Shown here one piece after another: positions 31,689 through 41,237 of a DNA stretch of 64,000 nucleotides. Below the pieces are notes generated by a model, which saw only the letters and a list, made by a program, of their open reading frames with translations, was not told where the DNA came from and did no database searches. Numbering within the stretch: position 1 is the first letter of the stretch; each line of letters opens with the position of its first letter. Source of the stretch: Caulobacteraceae bacterium (GTDB lineage: Bacteria; Pseudomonadota; Alphaproteobacteria; Caulobacterales; Caulobacteraceae); NCBI GenBank assembly GCA_031291645.1, contig JARLIQ010000112.1, forward strand, positions 46,080 through 110,079. The letters are read 5' to 3'. Made by a program: the position numbers and the translations under genes.

Positions 31689-32228
31689 ATGAGCCCAGCC
31701 GACTCGCAGCCGATCTTCATCACCGAACGGCTGATCGTGCGGCCGCGCACGCCCGCCGACGAGGCGGCCTGCCTGCTGATGGACGGCGATCCCGAGGTCG
31801 TCCGCTACGTGCCGACGCCCTGGTCGGACGAGGCCGGCCATCGCGCCTTCCTGGCCACCCGCACCGCCGGTCCCTATCCGCTGGGCCAGGGCTATTGGAC
31901 GATCACGGACCGGTCGGACGCCTTCCTCGGCTGGGTCCTGCTGATCCCGTCCGACGCCATAGGGCCGGAGACCGAGATCGGCTGGCGCCTGCCGCGCGCG
32001 GCCTGGGGCAAGGGCTATGCGACCGAGGCGGCGCGGCCGGTGCTTCGCCACGCCTTCGAGACCCTGGGCCTGGACGAGGTGGTGGCCGACGTCCTGCCGG
32101 GCAACGCGGCGTCGATGGGCGTCGCGGCCAAGCTCGGCCTCAGACTGGACCAGCGCAAGGACGTCAGCCCCTACATCCGCTTCACCCAGACCGCAGCCGG
32201 CTTCCGCGCCCGGGCCGCGACGTCGTGA
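31689..32228 (+). CDS. GNAT family N-acetyltransferase (RimJ/RimL type)
   Basis: IFITERLIVRPRTPADEAA; WGKGYATEAARPVLRHAF. Confidence 0.9.
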   Translation: MSPADSQPIFITERLIVRPRTPADEAACLLMDGDPEVVRYVPTPWSDEAGHRAFLATRTAGPYPLGQGYWTITDRSDAFLGWVLLIPSDAIGPETEIGWRLPRAAWGKGYATEAARPVLRHAFETLGLDEVVADVLPGNAASMGVAAKLGLRLDQRKDVSPYIRFTQTAAGFRARAATS

Positions 32229-32280
32229 CGCGTATCGCGTTCCCGTTCCGTTTCGAGCCCCGATCGGTTACCTATCGATC

Positions 32281-35073
32281 GTGAACGCCATCTCGCCCGT
32301 GCTCGACCTGGCGCCGGCGCTCGTGGTCCTGCCGGGGCCGCGGGCGGCGGCGTGCGATGGCGCGGGCGCGCGGGACGTCAGCCCGGCCGAGGCCCGCGCC
32401 CTGGCCATGTCCGCGCCGGTGCTGGTGGCTCACGCGGGCCTGACCGCGCGGCGGCTCGACCTGCAGACCCCGCCCCGCTCGCGCGACATCTTCGACGCCC
32501 TGGAGCTGTTCGCCTTCGTGCGGCCCGCCCGGTTCTGCGCGCCGACGGCGGTCGGCCTGGCCCTGGCCATGGGCGAGGCCGAGCCCAAGGGCGCGGCGGC
32601 CCAGGCGCTCGCCTTGCGCCAGGCCTGCACGGCGCTGCTGGGCGAGCTGGCCGAGGCGCCCTGGCCGAACCGCGAGGAAGCCCTCGCCCTGGCCGAGACC
32701 CTGGCGCGGGCCGGCTGGGCCTGGGGCGCGGCGGTGGTCGCGGCCCTGCGCGCCCGGCCGGTGCGCGAGGGCTGGCGCGGCAGCGGCATGGAGGTCTGGA
32801 GCCGCATCCCCGAGTGGGAGGACCAGGCCCCGGCCGGCGAGCCGGGCTCGCGCCCGGTCGAACCCGAGGCCGCCCGCGCGCGCCTGGCTGAGCTGCTCGG
32901 CCGCGCCGGCCTGGACGAGGCGCGTCCCGCCCAGGCCGAGTTCGCCGCCGAGGCGACCCACGCCTTCCAGCCGCGCGAGCGCGAGGGCGAGCCCAACCTG
33001 ATGCTGGCCGAGGCGGGCACCGGCGTCGGCAAGACCCTGGGCTATCTGGCGCCGGCCTCGCTCTGGGCCGAGGCCAACGGGCCGGCGGTCTGGGTCTCGA
33101 CCTTCACCCGCGCCCTGCAGCGCCAGATCGAGCGCGAGAGCCATAGCCTCTATCCCGACCCGGCCGTCCGCGCCCGCAAGGCGGTGGTGCGCAAGGGGCG
33201 GGAGAACTACCTGTGCCTGTTGAACCTGCAGGACCAGGTCAATGCGGCCATGAGTGGGGGCGGCGACCTGATCGGCACGGCGCTGGCCGCCCGCTGGGCG
33301 CGGGCCAGCCGCGACGGCGACATGACCGGCGGAGACTTCCCCGGCTGGCTGCCCGGCCTGTTCGCCGTCGGCGCGACGGCCCAGGCGGGGCCGGGCAACC
33401 TGGTCGACCGGCGCGGGGAGTGCGTCCACGCCGCCTGCCCGCACTACCGGGGCTGTTTCATCGAGAAGGCCGTGCGCGCCTCGCGCAAGGCCGACATCGT
33501 CATCGCCAACCACGCCCTGGTCCTGACCCAGGCGGCCTTCGACGGCGCGCGCGCGGCGCGGGGCCTGAAGAGCGACATCGAGACCACGGCGCTGAAACGC
33601 ATCGTGTTCGACGAAGGCCACCACCTGTTCGACGCCGCCGACGCGGCCTTCTCGGCGGCCCTCTCCGGGGCCGAGGCGGCGGAGCTGCGCCGCTGGATCC
33701 GCGGGCCGGAGGGGCGCGGGCGGCGCGGCCGGGGGCTGGAGCTGCGCCTGGCCGACCTGGTGGGCGACCGCGAGGACGCCAAGCACGCCCTGGACGACGC
33801 CATCCGCGCAGCCTCGTGTCTGCCGGGCGAAGGCTGGTCGGGCCGGATCACGCCGCCGTCGGGCGAGGCCAATCCGATCGGGCCGATCGAGGCCTTCCTG
33901 ACCGCGGCTCTGGAGCAGCTGCGCGCCCGCGCCGGCCCGTCGGAGATCGGCCAGGAATGCGCCGCCCGGCCGGCGCTGGACCTGGTGCGCGAGACGGCGG
34001 GCGCGGCGGCGCGGGCGCTGTCGGGGATCGAGGCGCCGCTGCTGACCCTCGCGCGGCGGCTGGAGGACGTGCTGGACGAGGCGTCGGACGAGCTGGCCGG
34101 CGGCGATCGCGCGCGCATCGAGGGCGCCCTGCGCGGGCTCGACCGCCGTGCGCGGATGACCCTGCCGGCCTGGCGCTCCATGCTGCAGGCCGTCGCCGAG
34201 GACGCCGAGGACGATCCGGATTTCGTCGACTGGTTCGAGACCACCATCCTCTATGGTCGGGTGGTGGACGCGGCCTGCCGCCGCCATTGGGTCGATCCGA
34301 CCGAACCCCTGCAGGCCGCGGTGCTGGCTCCGGCGCACGGGGTTCTGGTGACCAGCGCCACCCTGGCCGATCCGGCGCTGGACGACCCCTTCGCCCTGGC
34401 CGAGATGCGCACCGGCGCGGCCCGCTTTCCCGAGCGGCCCAAGACCCTGCGCCTGGCCTCGCCGTTCGATTACGCCACCAACGCCAAGGCCTTCGTGGTC
34501 ACCGACGTCGGCAAGGAGGACCCGCGCCAGGTGGCGGCGGCCATGCGCGAGCTGTTCAAGGCGTCCGGCGGCGGGGCGCTGGGCCTGTTCACCGCCATCC
34601 GCCGGCTGCGCGCGGTCTACGACCGGATCGCCCCGCCCCTGGCCGAGCATGGCCTGGCCCTCTACGCCCAGCACGTCGATCCGCTGGAGGCGGGGGCGCT
34701 GGTGGACATCTTCCGGGTGGAGGAGGACGCCTGCCTTCTGGGCACCGACGCGGTGCGCGACGGGGTCGACGTGCCGGGCCGGTCGCTGCGCCTGCTGGTG
34801 TTCGACCGCGTGCCCTGGCCACGGCCCGACCTGCTGCACAAGGCCCGTCGCGGCCGCTTCGGCGGCAAGGGCTATGACGACAGCATCGCCCGCGCCCGCA
34901 TCGCCCAGGCCTTCGGCCGGCTGATCCGCCGCGCCGACGACAAGGGCGTCTTCGTCATGCTCGATCCCGCGGCCCCCACGCGGCTGTTCTCCAGCTTGCC
35001 GGAGGGCGTCACCATCGAGCGCGTCGGCCTGGTCGAGGCGATCGAGGCGACGACGGCGCACCTGGGCGGCTAG
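32281..35073 (+). CDS. DinG-like ATP-dependent DNA helicase
   Basis: LMLAEAGTGVGKTLGYLAPASLW; Cys-rich FeS-like region CVHAACPHYRGC; VFDEGHHLFD; GRLIRRADDKGVFVMLD; GTG start assumed. Confidence 0.87.
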   Translation: MNAISPVLDLAPALVVLPGPRAAACDGAGARDVSPAEARALAMSAPVLVAHAGLTARRLDLQTPPRSRDIFDALELFAFVRPARFCAPTAVGLALAMGEAEPKGAAAQALALRQACTALLGELAEAPWPNREEALALAETLARAGWAWGAAVVAALRARPVREGWRGSGMEVWSRIPEWEDQAPAGEPGSRPVEPEAARARLAELLGRAGLDEARPAQAEFAAEATHAFQPREREGEPNLMLAEAGTGVGKTLGYLAPASLWAEANGPAVWVSTFTRALQRQIERESHSLYPDPAVRARKAVVRKGRENYLCLLNLQDQVNAAMSGGGDLIGTALAARWARASRDGDMTGGDFPGWLPGLFAVGATAQAGPGNLVDRRGECVHAACPHYRGCFIEKAVRASRKADIVIANHALVLTQAAFDGARAARGLKSDIETTALKRIVFDEGHHLFDAADAAFSAALSGAEAAELRRWIRGPEGRGRRGRGLELRLADLVGDREDAKHALDDAIRAASCLPGEGWSGRITPPSGEANPIGPIEAFLTAALEQLRARAGPSEIGQECAARPALDLVRETAGAAARALSGIEAPLLTLARRLEDVLDEASDELAGGDRARIEGALRGLDRRARMTLPAWRSMLQAVAEDAEDDPDFVDWFETTILYGRVVDAACRRHWVDPTEPLQAAVLAPAHGVLVTSATLADPALDDPFALAEMRTGAARFPERPKTLRLASPFDYATNAKAFVVTDVGKEDPRQVAAAMRELFKASGGGALGLFTAIRRLRAVYDRIAPPLAEHGLALYAQHVDPLEAGALVDIFRVEEDACLLGTDAVRDGVDVPGRSLRLLVFDRVPWPRPDLLHKARRGRFGGKGYDDSIARARIAQAFGRLIRRADDKGVFVMLDPAAPTRLFSSLPEGVTIERVGLVEAIEATTAHLGG

Positions 35074-35082
35074 ATCGCGATG

Positions 35083-35122
35083 ATTTAGTGTTGACTAAAT
35101 TAAGTGATGACTGAAAGTCATC
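35083..35122. promoter_or_regulatory. Two adjacent perfect inverted repeats, candidate operator(s)
   Basis: ATTTAGT-gttg-ACTAAAT (35083-35100) and GATGACT-gaa-AGTCATC (35106-35122). Confidence 0.6.
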
Positions 35123-35124
35123 GC

Positions 35125-35442
35125 ATGTCCGTCTCCTCCACCCTGGACGTCCTCGCCGAGCCCGCGCGGCGGCAGATCGTGGCCTTCCTGGCCGACGGCG
35201 AGATGCCGGTGGGGGAGATCGTCTCCCAGTTCAACAGCACGCCCTCGGCCGTCTCCCAGCACCTGAAGGTGCTGCGCGAGGCCGGCGTGGTGGTGATGCG
35301 GCCCAAGGCCCAGCAGCGCCTCTACGCCCTGAACCCCAAGGCCATGGCCGAGGCGGCGGCCTGGATGATGCGCATGGGCGGCTTCTGGACCGGCCGCATG
35401 GAGGCGCTGGAGAAACAGCTGCTGGAGGCGGCGAGCCGGTAG
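35125..35442 (+). CDS. ArsR/SmtB-type winged-helix regulator
   Basis: LDVLAEPARRQIVAFLADGEMPVGEIVSQFNSTPSAVSQHLKVLREAGVV; the track's GTG start at 35104 lies inside the palindromes, ATG 35125 preferred. Confidence 0.88.
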   Translation: MSVSSTLDVLAEPARRQIVAFLADGEMPVGEIVSQFNSTPSAVSQHLKVLREAGVVVMRPKAQQRLYALNPKAMAEAAAWMMRMGGFWTGRMEALEKQLLEAASR

Positions 35443-35454
35443 GCGCGGCCTTCG

Positions 35455-36387
35455 TCAGACCGGCTTCTTGTCCCGGCCGAAGTTCGGCTCCGGGCTTTCC
35501 TGGCCGGCGGCCACGATGCCGCGGCGGATGGCGCGGGTGCGGGTGAACAGGGCTTCCAGCTTGTCGCCCTCGCCCCAGCGGATGGCGCGCGAGAGGGCGT
35601 GCAGGTCCTCGGTGAAGCGGCCGAGGATCTCCAGCACCGCGTCCTTGTTGAGCAGGAAGACGTCGCGCCACATCACCGGGTCGGAGGCGGCGATCCGGGT
35701 GAAGTCGCGGAAGCCGCCGGCGGAGTACTTCATCACCTCGCCCTGGGTCACGCCCTCCAGGTCGTCGGCGGTGCCGACGATGTTGTAGGCGATCAGGTGC
35801 GGCAGGTGGGAGGTGACGGCCAGGACCAGGTCATGATGGCGCTCGTCCATCAGCTCGACCTGGGCGCCCAGGGTGCGCCAGAAGGCCGAGAGCCGCTCGA
35901 CCTGGGCCGGATAGGCCGGATCGTCCGAGGCGCGCGGGCACAGGATGGTCCAGCGGTTCTCGAACAGGCTGGGAAAGCCTGCGTCGGGGCCGGACTGCTC
36001 GGTGCCGGCGATGGGGTGGCCGGGGATGACGGCGACGCCGGGCGGGGCGGCGGCGGCCATGGCCTCGCCCACCGCGCCCTTGACCGAGCCGACGTCCGAG
36101 AGGATGGCGCCCGGCTCCAGGCCCGGGGCGAGCGCCATGGCGGCCAGGCCGATGGCCGCCGGCGGCGCGGCGATGATGACGAGGTCGGCGCCGCGCGCCG
36201 CCTCGGCCGGGTCGGCGAACACCGCGTCGGCGATGCCCAGGGCCTCGACCCGCGCTCGCACCTCGGGGCTGGGGTCGCTGACCACCACCGCGTCGGCCGC
36301 GCCCTTGGCCCGGGCGGCCCGCACCAGGGACGAGCCGATCAGGCCGCAGCCGATGATCGCGAGCCGCTTGACCGGCGCCGCGCTCAT
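35455..36387 (-). CDS. prephenate/arogenate dehydrogenase family protein
   Basis: LAIIGCGLIGSSLVRAARAKG; DVGSVKG; VIPGHPIAGTEQSGPDA. Confidence 0.92.
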   Translation of the reverse strand: MSAAPVKRLAIIGCGLIGSSLVRAARAKGAADAVVVSDPSPEVRARVEALGIADAVFADPAEAARGADLVIIAAPPAAIGLAAMALAPGLEPGAILSDVGSVKGAVGEAMAAAAPPGVAVIPGHPIAGTEQSGPDAGFPSLFENRWTILCPRASDDPAYPAQVERLSAFWRTLGAQVELMDERHHDLVLAVTSHLPHLIAYNIVGTADDLEGVTQGEVMKYSAGGFRDFTRIAASDPVMWRDVFLLNKDAVLEILGRFTEDLHALSRAIRWGEGDKLEALFTRTRAIRRGIVAAGQESPEPNFGRDKKPV

Positions 36388-37535
36388 CCGCGTCCGCCCC
36401 GGCCGAGGAAGGCGGCCAGGAGTTCGACCAAGGCGCGGTTATGCTCTTCCAGGCCGATGGTGATCCGCAGGTGTTCGGGCAGGCCATAGGCCGCGACGCC
36501 GCGCACCAGATAGCCGTGCGCGGCGAGGAAGGCCTCGGCCCCGACAGCAGTCTCGGCCGCGGTGCGGCCGGGCGTCGCCGGCAGGCGGACGAGGACGTAG
36601 TTGGCGGCCGACGGCGTGACCTCCAGGCCCAGCCCGCCGAGCTGCTGCGTCAGCCAGGGCCGCCACTGCTCGACCAGGGCCACCGACCGGGTCTTGAAGT
36701 CTTCGTCCGCCAGGGCCGCGATCGCCGCCTCCTGGGCCGGGATCGAGGTGTTGAACGGCGGGCGGATGCGGTCGATGGCGTCGGCGGCGTCCGCGGGCGC
36801 ATAGGCCCAGCCGATGCGCAGCGCCGCCAGGCCGTAGACCTTGGAGAAGGTGCGGGTGACGATGACGTTGGCGCTGCGGCGCGCGAGCTCGAGGCCGTCG
36901 TCGAACGCCGGGTCGGTGCAGAATTCCGCGTAGGCGGTGTCGAGCACCAGCATCACGCGGGGCGGCAGGCCCGCGTGCAGCCGCGCGACTTCGTCGGCCG
37001 AGATCCAGGTGCCGGTGGGGTTGGCCGGGTTGGTGATGAAGACCAGCCGGGTGCGCCCGTCGACCAGCCCCAGCACCGCGTCGACGTCGATGCGCAGGTT
37101 GGGCTCGGGCGCGAAGCGGACCTCGGCGCCGCAGGCCCGCGCGCCGATCGCGTAGGCGCCGAAGCCGTACTGGCCCTGGATGATGTTGTCGCCCGGCTCG
37201 AGATAGACCTGGTTGATCAGGTGCAGCACCTCGTCGGTCCCGTCGCTGAACACCAGCCGGTCGGGCTCCAGCCCATAGTGGCGCGCCACGGCTTCGCGCA
37301 GGGCGTTGGAGCGACCGTCGGGATAGAGGTGCAGCCGGTCCACCGAGGCGGCGACGGCGGCCTTGGCCGCCGGGCTGCAGCCCAGGATGTTCTCGTTCGA
37401 GGACAGCTTGACCGGATGCTCGAAGCCCTCGGCCTTGGACTTGCCTGGCCTGTAGGGGGTGATGTCCAGGATGCCCGGCCTGGGCGTCGGACGATCCGCT
37501 TCGTCGCGCGGGAGAGGGCAGGTCATGGCGTCCAT
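36384..37535 (-). CDS. hisC: histidinol-phosphate (aromatic) aminotransferase
   Basis: KLSSNENILGCSP, FITNPANPTGTWIS, RTFSKVYGLAALRIGWA. Confidence 0.92.
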   Translation of the reverse strand: MDAMTCPLPRDEADRPTPRPGILDITPYRPGKSKAEGFEHPVKLSSNENILGCSPAAKAAVAASVDRLHLYPDGRSNALREAVARHYGLEPDRLVFSDGTDEVLHLINQVYLEPGDNIIQGQYGFGAYAIGARACGAEVRFAPEPNLRIDVDAVLGLVDGRTRLVFITNPANPTGTWISADEVARLHAGLPPRVMLVLDTAYAEFCTDPAFDDGLELARRSANVIVTRTFSKVYGLAALRIGWAYAPADAADAIDRIRPPFNTSIPAQEAAIAALADEDFKTRSVALVEQWRPWLTQQLGGLGLEVTPSAANYVLVRLPATPGRTAAETAVGAEAFLAAHGYLVRGVAAYGLPEHLRITIGLEEHNRALVELLAAFLGRGGRG

Positions 37536-37538
37536 GCT

Positions 37539-38330
37539 CTAAACGTCCAGCGGCAGGGGGGCCGCGCCGATCACCCCGGTCAGGCCGCCGGGCGCGCGGG
37601 CCAGCCGCTCGTCCTCGCGCTGGTAGTAGCCGGCCAGGGCGAACAGCTTCAGCCCGCCGCCCTGGGCGACCAGGCGGGCGGCGACGCCGTCGCGGCTCAG
37701 GGCCTCCTCGATCGCGGCGGCCGGCGCGCCGGCGTCGGTGACCCAGAAGGTCTCGTCCGCCCCGGTCGGCTCGACGGCGATCTCGCCCACCGCCAGGGCG
37801 CTGAGCGGGCCCCAGGCGGACAGGCACGGCAGGGCGGCGAACACCGACAGCGTCGGCTCGGCCAGGAGCCGGCCCCACCAGGCGCTGTCCGGCGCCAGGG
37901 CCAGGACGCCGACCCCGCCGCGGGTCTTGGCCGCCGCCAGGGCCTCTTCCGCCTTCTGCACGCGGGCCAGGGGCGGCGCGCCGCCGAACCGGGCGCGGGC
38001 CAGCTCGACCGCGCGGGCCGGGTCCGGGCCGCCCCAGACCGCGATGTGGAAAGGGCCCTGCTGGGCCAGGCTGTCGGCGATCAGCTCGCGCCAGATGCGC
38101 ACGGTCAGCGAGTCCGACGCGCCCTTGCGCGGGGCGGCCAGCAGGCGGCGCAATAGCTGGGCCTCGCGGACGGGGCGCAGGCCGAACTTGTCGCCGTCGC
38201 CCGCGGCCCGCTTGGCGTCCGCGACGATGCGGGCGATGCCGGCGCGCTCGTCGACCAGGCGCAGAAGCTCCGCGTCGATCGCGTCGATCCGCGCGCGCAC
38301 GTCGTCGAGGGATGGCGTCTCCTGGTCCAA
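37539..38330 (-). CDS. chorismate mutase with additional C-terminal domain
   Basis: DDVRARIDAIDAELLRLVDERAGIARIVADAK AroQ-type N-terminus; TTG start inferred. Confidence 0.8.
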   Translation of the reverse strand: MDQETPSLDDVRARIDAIDAELLRLVDERAGIARIVADAKRAAGDGDKFGLRPVREAQLLRRLLAAPRKGASDSLTVRIWRELIADSLAQQGPFHIAVWGGPDPARAVELARARFGGAPPLARVQKAEEALAAAKTRGGVGVLALAPDSAWWGRLLAEPTLSVFAALPCLSAWGPLSALAVGEIAVEPTGADETFWVTDAGAPAAAIEEALSRDGVAARLVAQGGGLKLFALAGYYQREDERLARAPGGLTGVIGAAPLPLDV

Positions 38331-38404
38331 TCTCGTCCCCGAAATGAAAGCCGCCGGACCATAGTGATTGCGGCGGGTCGCGCAATATCTAGTGGCGCGC
38401 GGGG

Positions 38405-39442
38405 TCAATAGATGCGCGGCGCGGAGCCGAGCGCGATCGGGCCGAAGGTCGCAACCCCGGCCTCGAACGTCAGGTCGGCCTTGGCCGCGGGACTGGTCGC
38501 GGCGCGCGCCTGGGCGATCTGGCCGCCAGCGCGGGCCAGGGTCGGATCGAGCCCGCCGGCCCGGGCGAAGGCGGCAAGGCCCTCGGACGCCCGCGGCAGG
38601 CCGAGCGAGACCTCGCCGCGCAGCCGCCCGTCGGCGCCGATGGCGAGGCGTCCGCCGGTCGTATCCAGGTTCACCGGGCCGGCGCTGATCCAGCCGTTCG
38701 TCAGCTCGATCGACCCGCCCGCGGCGGTCCAGGCGCGCGCCATCTGCGGCCAGTCCCGCCCGGTCATCGCCGAGGCCTTCGACAGGGTCCCATGCCAGGC
38801 CGACGAGACGGGCTGGCCGGCCGCCAGCCGGCCGAGGGCCGAGGTGGGCGCCAGGCGCGCGCCCTGCAGCTGGATCAGGAACTCGACCTGGCCCGCCTGG
38901 CCCGCCTGGCGGGTGTGGGCGTCGAGCTGGTCGGCGGCGACGAGCGGGAACGGCCGCGCGCCGGCCTCGGGCTGGAAGGTCAGCTTCAGGCCCTCGACCG
39001 AGACGCGGGTCTGGCCTGGCCCATCGTTCACCACGCTGGCCCTCAGCGCCTGGCCGGCGATGGCGACGTCGCCCGCGCCCGGCCGGCTGAGCGTCACGCC
39101 CTGGGGCGCATAGCCGATCCAGTGCTTGAGGTCGTAGGCGTAGGACTCGGCCCGGATCTGGGCCGCCGCCACGCCCCAGCCCGACGGTTCGGCCGCCCGC
39201 ACCTCGTCCAGCACGACCTCGATGCGGAACGGATAGCCGCTGATGCGGGCGCGTTCCCAGGTCAGGCTGGGGCCGCCGGCCGCCGCGTGTCGGGCCGCGT
39301 CCAGCCGCGCGGCCACCTGTCCCCGGATCCAGAACCAGGCGCCGCTCCACAGCACCGCCGCCACGACGAGGGCGATATAGGGGCCGTAGAGCCACCAGCG
39401 CGATGGCGGTTTGCGGCGGGCGGGCAAGTCGGGCAAGGTCAT
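38405..39442 (-). CDS. DUF2125 domain-containing protein
   Basis: N-terminal TM; LTWERARISGYPFRIEVVLDEV and AESYAYDLKHWIGYAPQGVTL typical of DUF2125. Confidence 0.8.
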   Translation of the reverse strand: MTLPDLPARRKPPSRWWLYGPYIALVVAAVLWSGAWFWIRGQVAARLDAARHAAAGGPSLTWERARISGYPFRIEVVLDEVRAAEPSGWGVAAAQIRAESYAYDLKHWIGYAPQGVTLSRPGAGDVAIAGQALRASVVNDGPGQTRVSVEGLKLTFQPEAGARPFPLVAADQLDAHTRQAGQAGQVEFLIQLQGARLAPTSALGRLAAGQPVSSAWHGTLSKASAMTGRDWPQMARAWTAAGGSIELTNGWISAGPVNLDTTGGRLAIGADGRLRGEVSLGLPRASEGLAAFARAGGLDPTLARAGGQIAQARAATSPAAKADLTFEAGVATFGPIALGSAPRIY

Positions 39443-39476
39443 CGGGAAGGGCGTACCAGGCTTGAAGGCGCAGAGG

Positions 39477-40043
39477 ATGGATGCGGACGAGGGCGGCGTT
39501 TCGGCCGACCGCTGGGTGTTCGGGTACGGCTCGCTGATGTGGCGTCCGGGGTTCCGTTTTGTAGAGCGCAAGGCCGCCGTCATCCATGGCCGCCGGCGCG
39601 CCTTCTGCATCTATTCGGTCCACCACCGCGGCACGCCGGCCCGCCCGGGGCTGGTGCTGGGCCTGGCGCCCGGCGGCTCGGCGCGCGGGGCGGCCTACCG
39701 GGTGGCGGCGGCGGACTGGGCCGAGACCTACGCCTATCTGCGCGAGCGCGAGCAGCCGACCGAGACCTATTTCGAATCCTGGGCGACGGTGCGCCTCGCC
39801 GGCGCCGATCCCGTCCCGGCCCTGGTCTTCCTGTCGGACTTCGCGCACCCGCAGTGGGCCGGCGACCTCGATCTCGAGGCCCAGGCCCGGCTGATCGCGG
39901 GCGCCGTGGGCCTGTCGGGCCGCAACGTCGACTACCTGCGCGACCTCGTCTCGCACCTGCACGAGGAAGGCGTCGCCGACCGGACCATGGAGCGGCTGCT
40001 GGCCCGGGTCGAGGCCCTGGAGGCCGAGGCGGCGGCGGCCTGA
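39477..40043 (+). CDS. gamma-glutamylcyclotransferase (ChaC-like)
   Basis: WVFGYGSLMWRPGF; GLVLGLAPGGSARGAAYRV; NVDYLRDLVSHLHEEGV. Confidence 0.9.
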   Translation: MDADEGGVSADRWVFGYGSLMWRPGFRFVERKAAVIHGRRRAFCIYSVHHRGTPARPGLVLGLAPGGSARGAAYRVAAADWAETYAYLREREQPTETYFESWATVRLAGADPVPALVFLSDFAHPQWAGDLDLEAQARLIAGAVGLSGRNVDYLRDLVSHLHEEGVADRTMERLLARVEALEAEAAAA

Positions 40044-40062
40044 CGCGTTCGCTCCTTGCGCT

Positions 40063-40527
40063 CTACGAGCCGACCGAGGCGCCCTGCACGCAGCGCGGCC
40101 GGCCGTGCTCGATCGACACCGTCGCCGCGCCGATTGGGACGGCGTAGTAGTCGGTCCCCCGCGCGGTGGTCACCTGCAGCACGGTCGGACTGTTGAACTG
40201 GCAGATCGGGATCGTCCCGAAGCCGAACCCGCCGTGGTCGGCGATCTCGGTGCAGTTCACATAGCCATAGCCCCGGCCGAACTGGACGTCGTCATAGGTG
40301 AACACGTGGGCGACGCGGGCGTCCGACGACAGGTACTGGTCGTGGGTCAGGCTGGCGCAGGGCGGGCCGGCGACGCTCCAGCTGCGCGCCTTCGAGACCG
40401 CCGCGTATTTCACGCCGGCGACGGCCAGCAGCACCCCGCCGACGGCCGCCACCGCCACGCCGACCCCGGCGACCATTTCGATCGGGCTGCGCTTGCGGCG
40501 GCCCCGCGTTCCGAAATCCCCGGTCAT
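40063..40527 (-). CDS. hypothetical protein with N-terminal TM segment
   Basis: 154 aa ORF; hydrophobic MVAGVGVAVAAVGGVLLAVAG. Confidence 0.6.
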   Translation of the reverse strand: MTGDFGTRGRRKRSPIEMVAGVGVAVAAVGGVLLAVAGVKYAAVSKARSWSVAGPPCASLTHDQYLSSDARVAHVFTYDDVQFGRGYGYVNCTEIADHGGFGFGTIPICQFNSPTVLQVTTARGTDYYAVPIGAATVSIEHGRPRCVQGASVGS

Positions 40528-40628
40528 CGATCACCCGTCCCGTCGGCCAGACGAGGCCGCGGCCCGGATAATGATCGTGGGCGCGGGCGCCATCAAGGAC
40601 GGCGAGCGGCTGTTGCCTATGGGCGGGC

Positions 40629-40793
40629 TCAGTCCGGCGGGCGGCGCTGGATGGGGGCGGCGGAGGGCTTCGACGTCTCGAATTTCACGAACGCGTCGAT
40701 CGCCAGCAGGATGACCACCGCGAGGATCATCGGGACGAGCAGCCCCATGGGACCCAGGTGGGCGATGGCTCTGGCCACCATGTCCTTCGACAT
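40629..40793 (-). CDS. small membrane protein, 54 aa (below track cutoff)
   Basis: MSKDMVARAIAHLGPMGLLVPMILAVVILLAIDAFVKFETSKPSAAPIQRRPPD; start overlaps the upstream stop (ATGA-type junction). Confidence 0.5.
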   Translation of the reverse strand: MSKDMVARAIAHLGPMGLLVPMILAVVILLAIDAFVKFETSKPSAAPIQRRPPD

Positions 40794-40948
40794 CACGGGG
40801 ACCGCCGCGTGGGGGCCGCGGGCGCCGTGCGGCGCAGCGCTTGCGGCGCGCGGCGCGGACGCGTCGCCGCCTTAACCAGGCCCAACAGGCCGACCGCCGA
40901 GGCGGCGACGCCGAGGGTGAGCACCAGTCCGGGATCGATATCCAGCAA
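40793..40948 (-). CDS. small protein with one TM helix, 51 aa (below track cutoff)
   Basis: LLDIDPGLVLTLGVAASAVGLLGLVKAATRPRRAPQALRRTAPAAPTRRSP; TTG start preceded by AGGAG. Confidence 0.45.
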   Translation of the reverse strand: MLDIDPGLVLTLGVAASAVGLLGLVKAATRPRRAPQALRRTAPAAPTRRSP

Positions 40949-41237
40949 ACCGCGATCTCCTGGAATGCAGGTCTGAAGGCCAGGATACTGGAGCGGGCGC
41001 CGGCAAAGGGTCCATTCGTCTCAATGGCGCGCGGCATCAACGAAACATAAGCAAGATGGCGGGCGAAACCTTGGCCTGCTTGGGAAGTCGTGGGGCCGCC
41101 TTTACACCCCGTTTACACGCGGGCCGCCGATAGGCATCGAGACTTTACGCGCATCGGCCGCATCCTTCCGCCCGACCTGCCGGCCGCCGGCGCTCATTTC
41201 GGGCGCCGGCGCGCCGACGCATCCGTATCGTGTCGCC

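Noticed and set aside
32272-35061. 929-aa minus-strand ORF antisense to the DinG-like helicase
   Set aside because: Same GC-bias antisense artefact; the helicase frame carries Walker and FeS-like motifs
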